Source: Ophryocystis elektroscirrha
Taxonomy: Eukaryota > Apicomplexa > Conoidasida > Neogregarinorida > Ophryocystidae
Direction: 5' to 3'
NCBI GenBank assembly: GCA_030141585.1
Contig: JAQIFP010000074.1
Location: 1 to 29,255 of the forward strand
DNA: 29,255 nucleotides
Notes under the pieces: generated by a model
What the model was told of the DNA's origin: nothing
The model's input: only the letters and a program-made list of their open reading frames with translations
Database searches by the model: none
Program-made: the position numbers and the translations under genes
Shown here: positions 23,360-29,255 of the stretch, piece after piece
Layout of the letters: each line of letters begins with the position of its first letter
How positions within the stretch are numbered: the first letter of the stretch is position 1

Positions 23360-24331
23360 CGTATGTATCTATTGAACTTTAAATATATATATATATATAT
23401 ATATACATTGCAAAATAAATATATAAATATATATATGTATATTCATTGCATAAATTATATATATATATTTATGTATGTATCTATTGAACTTTAAATATAT
23501 ATATATATATATATATATCCATTGCAAAATAAATATATAAATATATATATGTATATTCATTGCATAAATTATATATATGCTATATATATATTGCAAAATA
23601 AATATATATATATATATATATGTATATTCATTGCATATATAATATATATGCTATATATATATATTGCATATAACTATATGTGTGTCATGATTAAGTTACA
23701 TGCGGACTTTATAACGTCAATTATTTCTTGAGAAGTAAGCTTTTCATCCCTGGAAAGATGTGTAAAAATCCATCCAACAATTGATATTCCTAAAGTTTCA
23801 GATAATTTTTTGACCGTAGGTAAGAAGCTGTCCTCTAAAAAGATTACAGAGCCCCCGTCAGTATTAGTCTATTTCTCATTCTTGAAAAACCATGTATCTT
23901 ACTTGAGGAGGCTCATAAATTGCTTCTACAACCACTCTTATTCCCGATTCATAGTGCAAATCTTCACAGTAATGTCCCAATAACCACCCTAAACATGATA
24001 AACATAAGAAAAAAAAAAAAGGCTCTTCATAAAAAATCCATAAATATTATAATATATCTATATCATAATAATAATATACATTTATAATAATAATAATATA
24101 CATTTATAATAATAATAATAATAATAATAATATACATTTATAATGATAATATACATTTATAATGATAATATACATTTATAATAATAATATACATTTATAA
24201 TGATAATATACAATTATAATAATAATATACATTTATAGTAATAATATATATTTATAATAATAATATACATTTATAATGATAATATACAATTATAATAATA
24301 ATATACATTTATAGTAATAATATATATTTAT

Positions 24332-24383
<52 letters not shown>

Positions 24384-26224
24384 TTAAACACAAATATAAT
24401 AACTTTAATATATATGTAAGGATACGATTTACATATAAAGTTTTACCTCCACGTTGACGCGCCATATCTAAATCAAATTGCCAAAAGTTTACAAAGTTAT
24501 TAAGCTCCGTTGTATTCTTGAACTCTACATGATCAATATGACGGTAAAGTTGGTGTTTCAATGTGATAGCTGGAGGTAGCTAAACATATAAAAGTCTATA
24601 CAAATAAATTTACTTTTGTCAAGTGATTTTTGACTATGTTTACAGGGCGGTAGTTAATGCATAATGGAAGGTCTGCGATACAGTAAAGTTTTTGCTTCAA
24701 GTATGCATCAAATGATTGAAATTTAGGCTTTGTTGACACAGTTTGATGACTTGCTATAATTACTTTATAGTAACAGTTATTTTACTATCATTGACAGGGG
24801 GAGTTTGAGCTGAATCTATGGATGTTTGATTCTTACTAGATTCTTTTACTTCGGCAGTGGTGCATTTAGGCGAAGATTTACTCTGATGCAGATATATAGC
24901 TATAACTTGATATATATAACATTATATTATTTTTAAGCAACTACTTTTTTTATCGATACAGTTTTTTTTTTTTTTTTTTTTTTTTGCAGAGCAAATTCAG
25001 CTTTATAATATACGCATATATGTATAATTATACATGGCATTTGTAAAGTGATTATATTGTTTAATATATAAACTATCAATTATATGATTTATCTTTAAAG
25101 TGTATATACCCATAAATTAAAATAATTTGTATTAAATTATATGCAAATATATATCGTATCTGTATATGAGGGTTTATACAAACAATGTGTATTGTCAGAA
25201 TGCATGTTCAGTATATTCTATATGTGAAATATATTTAACTTATATATTAGATATGGCTGTAAATACACGTTACAGCTAATTTATAATACACATACTTTGT
25301 TCGAAGGTTGAGTACTCCAATGAATGTATAAAATATCTCCGTCATCTATTGCAGTTTGAGCTACTGTTGTTCGATGAGATTTTGAAACAATCTATAATAG
25401 CATCTTTAACGATATTCCCTAATATAAATCTAGTAAGTAATCTAATTTTTATACGAAGAATATTTAATAATATTAATTTGTACAAATTAATATTTAAACA
25501 TGAAAACATTATTTGTCGGGTGTATATACAAATTATAAAAATTACACTAACAATTTTTAAATTTATATATTTATATAATATTTACCTATATATATGTTTT
25601 ATACATATGCGGTTATATTGCTAATAATAATTTTTATAATAAAATATAAATAAATATATATATAATATATATACATAATAAAGCGTTAAAAAATATATTT
25701 CTTATTCAAGTAATACTTCTATATTTGTATATTTGAGTCTATTTCAGCGTAAAAGTAGATAAGCAATTCTATATACGAGGTTAGCATAATATATGGTTTT
25801 GAACTTAATTATTTAGTGTAATATTTAATTTCATGTGTCAATTATAATTTCTAAGGGACGGTAGTTGAAATTGTATATATTTTTGCTAAAATTATAATTT
25901 TATAGTAACTTATTAGTATACAATATATACGCTTATATATAAATAACATATACAGGGATAATATAGTTAGAAAAATTTTATGACAATATTATAATAAAAA
26001 TACATTACGTAATTATTAAAAAAAAATTATATAATCAATAAGAGGACAATAAATACTATTCTTACAGAGTTGCAGTTAGAATCTAGAAAAACGTATAAAG
26101 ACGATATATCATCAATACGGCCAGATTCTTTACTTATAGCCTCATATAACTCATATAAAGTAGCAGTCTCTGAAATCGATATTCTATATCGACAAGATGG
26201 CGAAAATATTCTTAAAATTATCAT
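21670..26224 (-). CDS. NPL4: NPL4, ubiquitin-binding cofactor of Cdc48/p97
   Basis: Npl4 pairs with Ufd1 to deliver polyubiquitinated clients to Cdc48/p97 (ERAD, chromatin extraction). Exons: 26224-26066, 25391-25296, 24882-24786, 24753-24644, 24579-24447, 23988-23903, 23868-23700, 23034-22902, 22566-22486, 22455-22357, 21949-21875, 21843-21670; about 469 residues (human 608). Residues 1-80 form the UBX-like N-domain ([26 protein letters not shown]). Next comes the zf-NPL4 region with [19 protein letters not shown], then the MPN-like core ([31 protein letters not shown]) and the C-terminal [18 protein letters not shown]. The second Cys of the zinc knuckle is Tyr (PLCINYRP). The join 23700 to 23034 is one base out of phase with the borders shown; donor AA|GTCCGC at about 23707 would restore phase. 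Confidence 0.9.
22140..22245. repeat. (TA)n run in NPL4 intron
   Basis: About 48 bp of uninterrupted TA at 22141-22188, followed by TATACGTA blocks, in the 407-bp intron between the exons at 22455-22357 and 21949-21875. Confidence 0.8.
23236..23690. repeat. ATTCATTGCATAAATTATAT minisatellite in NPL4 intron
   Basis: Two alternating blocks, CATTGCAAAATAAATATA (near 23406, 23520, 23590) and GTATATTCATTGCATA (near 23307, 23437, 23551, 23622), separated by TA runs and by TATCTATTGAACTTTAAAT. Unit length is about 70-130 bp. Tyr/Ile ORFs on both strands come from the repeat. Confidence 0.8.
24055..24385. repeat. AATAATATACATTTATAATR minisatellite in NPL4 intron
   Basis: About a dozen tandem copies of a roughly 20-bp unit, AATAATATACATTTATAATA, with GATAAT, CAATTA and TAGTAA variants. 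A set of variant units (24193-24247) recurs at 24269-24322, so there is also a higher-order repeat of about 75 bp. It ends in a TA run at 24337-24380. Confidence 0.85.
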
Positions 26225-26305
26225 TACAGGTACAATAATGATATATTGCTTATATATGTATGTAATAAAAAAGAAAACAAGATTTTAGGAAAATAAGCAA
26301 AAAAA

Positions 26306-27178
26306 TCAATCGTTCCACGTATATGTTAGCTCATTAGATAAACCTTTTTGTATTTCTCCCCAACCAATCAAACGAAAATGTTTGTCTATCCTTCTAGATA
26401 GTGCTACTTTATGTCCAACCTGAAAAGAACGTAATAAAAATACATCTCTAATAATAAATATATGTATTATGTATATTTATTTTTATAATATTGTTTATAT
26501 TTTTCGAGTGAACTAACAAACAAAATAATTACACATAATTTCGGTAAATTGTATTTATATCACTGATTGAATATTAATATATGAAAATATTCATCTAATT
26601 GAATATCTTTAATTGTTGCAAATTAAATTCACGTTAATTTCAAAAACCTATACTAAAAATATTTACTTGGGAACAAACAGGGGATCTTAAAAGAATTCTG
26701 GCTTTAGGATGTTTTGCACTTTTAACGAAACCCATAACAGAAGTAGATCCGACATTTATCATTAATGACTCATATTCCTTAATCACATCAACTTTTTTGC
26801 CTTTTTTGCCATCTTTTGATCTAACACCCAAAAGACGTCTCAGTAAATAATAAGTAACTCTTATTTCATAAAATACTTCGGGTAAATGGTCTAAATGACC
26901 TAACACGTGGCCTACTAGACGGTCAGCGCGAGTTAATGTCGGATCTATATTCGTTCCAACTCCTATTAAACCTCCAGGAACTGCTATTTGAAGAGTATTT
27001 TGTTCAGCAAACAAAGAGGTAACTCTAAAGAAAAATGATTGTTATATAATTCATATTTACGTCTCAATTTGGCTCTTGATTTATTTATACACAATGAAAA
27101 CTTATATAGGTATATACACAAATATTTTTAGTATTATGTACAATGAAATTTATCCAATTTGTATCAAATATACATACT

Positions 27179-27225
<47 letters not shown>

Positions 27226-28436
27226 ATAAAATAATTTATTAAAAATGGGGTCTTACTTTGATCTGATTGGGCGGATAGAGAAAGTTGGTTTGTCTGGAAT
27301 ACGGCGTACTATACCAGGGCGTATTTCAATTTCGTCGCCAATCTAATATAGGTAAGTAATTGACAAGATTTACCTTTAGCACACCTCTAAGAATACTTCC
27401 TCCGACAACTCCTCCTTTTATAGTTTCAGCTGCATCACCTGGCTATTTAAACAGTAAACTTAATAAACAAGATCGATATATATATATATATATGTAGTTC
27501 ATAGTTCATTTATAATGTATATGTTTAATTATTGTTTATCACTAATAAAGTTACTCAATTATTGCTTATGTTTGAATATTATATGCGACAATATATATTA
27601 AATAATTATAGTGGCTGTTAATAATTTAGACCTAATTAAAACTATTATACTATATTTCAAAAAGCTGATAAATAATAATTCACAATTAACAAAAACTCAA
27701 TCTTATACTTCATAAACGTAGTAAAATAGTAAAAACTTCTATCAATATATATAAATTACTTATATGCATTATATATAAAATTATTTATATAATATATAAT
27801 AATAATAAATAAAAGTACTAATATAATAATAATATTAAATATACATTACATATTTTTTATCTATGTCTTAATTTCTCTATGTTTAAAGTAAATTAGAAAA
27901 TACCTTATTAACATCAAAAGAACGAATAATAATCATCTCAGGTTTGGATGTGAAATCGTGGATAGGGACTGGAATTTGGGTGCAAATATACTCAGCTATT
28001 ACATCGATATTATACTTCAGTATAGCAGATATCTGATTTTAATTGTCCCTTTAATATATATACATACAGGAATTATAGGAGCGTCTCGAGCAATTGTACC
28101 ATCAACAAATTCAATTATCTGGTCATATTGAGCCTTAGCTTGGTCAGCTTTAATTAATTCAACTTTATTCTATAAAAAACATAAATTATTTTCAAATGTA
28201 TAAACCTGAAGTATAATTATGTGCTTTAACTTCATTATTTCCAAAGCTGCCAAATGCTCTGAAGTCTGTGGTTGTGGACAAGACTCATTTCCAGCAATTA
28301 ACAATAATGCAGCGTCCATTACTATAAAAAAAGTATTAGACAGTTATTTTATATAAAGGTATTTCTTCTCAATGAGGCTTATTTTATTCAATTTATTCGC
28401 ATATACATATACGGTTTATATAAATATACACAAATA

Positions 28437-28472
<36 letters not shown>

Positions 28473-28524
28473 TATATATATATATAATATTATTTAATAT
28501 GCAGTAGTATATATATACCTAATC

Positions 28525-28571
<47 letters not shown>

Positions 28572-28840
28572 AACATAAAAAATGAAAGGTAATATTTTAA
28601 CAAATATTATGTTACTATATGTTACTAGGCATACCAGCGGCTCCGTTTAACATAGTAGCCATAAGAATATCGTGACCAGGGCAATCGACAAAAGAAATAT
28701 GACGCATTAATTTCATTCGACCGTTACATCCTGGTACTTGACAAGGAATGTTGTCTTCTTTAGAACTTCCATAAGAAGCGTAACATTGGGGTGGAGGACA
28801 ATTTGGATTTTCACATTTATAAATTTTAGCGTTTGCGTAC
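26306..28840 (-). CDS. EIF2S3: Translation initiation factor eIF2 gamma, 5' partial
   Basis: GTP-binding subunit of eIF2, which brings initiator Met-tRNA to the 40S subunit. Eight exons lie in the window: 28840-28635, 28321-28206, 28169-28068, 28032-27904, 27442-27374, 27342-27257, 27024-26667, 26419-26306; all keep phase, giving 392 C-terminal residues. The first exon holds the Cys-rich knuckle ([19 protein letters not shown], then PCQVPGC) and G3 (FVDCPGHD). G4 is NKVE where NKxD is usual; G5 is [10 protein letters not shown]. Domains 2 and 3 show [30 protein letters not shown] and IALSRR-like [16 protein letters not shown] near the end. The P-loop, switch 1 and start codon lie upstream of 28841, beyond the window. 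The stop is 81 bp from the NPL4 start on the same strand. Confidence 0.95.
27178..27225. repeat. (TA)n run in eIF2-gamma intron
   Basis: About 40 bp of pure TA in the 232-bp intron 27256-27025. Confidence 0.8.
28435..28570. repeat. (AAT)n and (TA)n runs in eIF2-gamma intron
   Basis: About ten AAT triplets (28437-28470) followed by TA runs at 28471-28484 and 28526-28558, in the 313-bp intron 28634-28322. Confidence 0.8.
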
Positions 28841-29255
28841 CTAGATTATATGCCTTACAAATAGTTTAGTACACATATATACTATATATACACATTGCTT
28901 GAAGATATATATGTCCATTATAATAAGGATTTTATATTCATATATATATAAATATATATGTATGTGATTATATGTATATACATGTATATGTATATATTTG
29001 TGTAATTATATAAATATGTATACAACTTTATATACATGTAGATATGTATATTCCAGTATATTTATGTATATATATATACTTATGTATATATATATGTATA
29101 TCTATGTATATATATGTATATATATGTATATATATGTATATATATGTATATATATGTATATATATGTATATACATGTATATATATGTATATATATGTATA
29201 TATATGTATATATATGTATATATATGTATATATATGTATATATATGTATATATAT
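28841..29255. repeat. Intron start filled by ATATGT hexamer repeat
   Basis: The region upstream of the first visible eIF2-gamma exon is the 3' part of an intron. From about 28930 it is TA/TG-rich, and from about 29075 to the end of the window it is a nearly perfect tandem of TATATATGTATA (12 bp). No exon is visible here. Confidence 0.85.

Noticed and set aside
23369..23731. Overlapping frames on both strands
   Set aside because: Repeat translation in an NPL4 intron; the last part overlaps the true NPL4 exon on the other strand.
25349..25624. 91-codon + strand frame
   Set aside because: It overlaps NPL4 exon 2 in antisense and then runs through AT-rich intron; no family resemblance.
26070..26288. 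72-codon + strand frame
   Set aside because: Antisense to the UBX-like first exon of NPL4.
1..29255. tRNA genes, CRISPR array, transposon ends or retroelement domains
   Set aside because: No T-loop/anticodon arrangement, no regularly spaced direct repeats with unique spacers, and no transposase or reverse-transcriptase motifs were seen; all tandem repeats are simple AT-rich satellites.

Overview
The window is nuclear DNA of an AT-rich, intron-rich unicellular eukaryote, most likely an alveolate and probably an apicomplexan. This rests on an L9 ribosomal protein and an eIF2-gamma with alveolate-looking sequence (a Cys-rich knuckle, NKVE at the G4 site), many tiny introns, and the very low GC of non-coding DNA. 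TAA, TAG and TGA all serve as stops, so the code is standard. The genus cannot be named from the sequence. No tRNA, rRNA, CRISPR array or mobile element was recognised.

Layout. On the left are the last exon of a cullin (+) and a convergent RPL9 gene (-), whose single intron carries two related box C/D snoRNA-like elements. Then, all on the - strand, come the AP-4 sigma adaptin gene, a GPKOW/Spp2-type G-patch splicing-factor gene and an unrecognised three-exon gene (401 codons). A 51-codon basic ORF (+) follows. Positions 7074-15006 (-) hold one 28-exon gene for a protein of about 975 residues: an N-terminal RCC1 propeller, a long coiled coil and a basic tail. Divergent from it, 15730-21708 (+) carries an Asn/Lys-rich protein with a C-terminal membrane segment, a small four-exon secreted protein, a secreted single-FAS1-domain protein, and a nine-exon tRNA pseudouridine synthase of the PUS3 type. 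The right side (-) carries NPL4 (the Cdc48/p97 cofactor) and most of eIF2-gamma, whose 5' end lies beyond the window.

Most exon joins were worked out by hand from GT..AG borders, reading-phase continuity and family resemblance. In RPL9, AP4S1, the RCC1 gene, the FAS1 gene, PUS3 and eIF2-gamma every join keeps phase. In NPL4 one join (23700 to 23034) does not.

Two features of genome style stand out. Introns fall into two classes: about 35 are only 29-40 nt, while the others run mostly from about 100 to 960 nt and are packed with TA dinucleotide runs and minisatellites. Spacing between genes is often very small (44, 77, 81, 99 and 135 bp, and one convergent coding overlap), so most simple repeats lie inside introns rather than between genes. 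The gene content is mainly housekeeping: ubiquitin/ERAD (cullin, NPL4), translation (RPL9, eIF2-gamma, PUS3), splicing (GPKOW) and vesicle coats (AP-4). A small block at 15.7-18.5 kb codes for membrane-tailed or secreted proteins.
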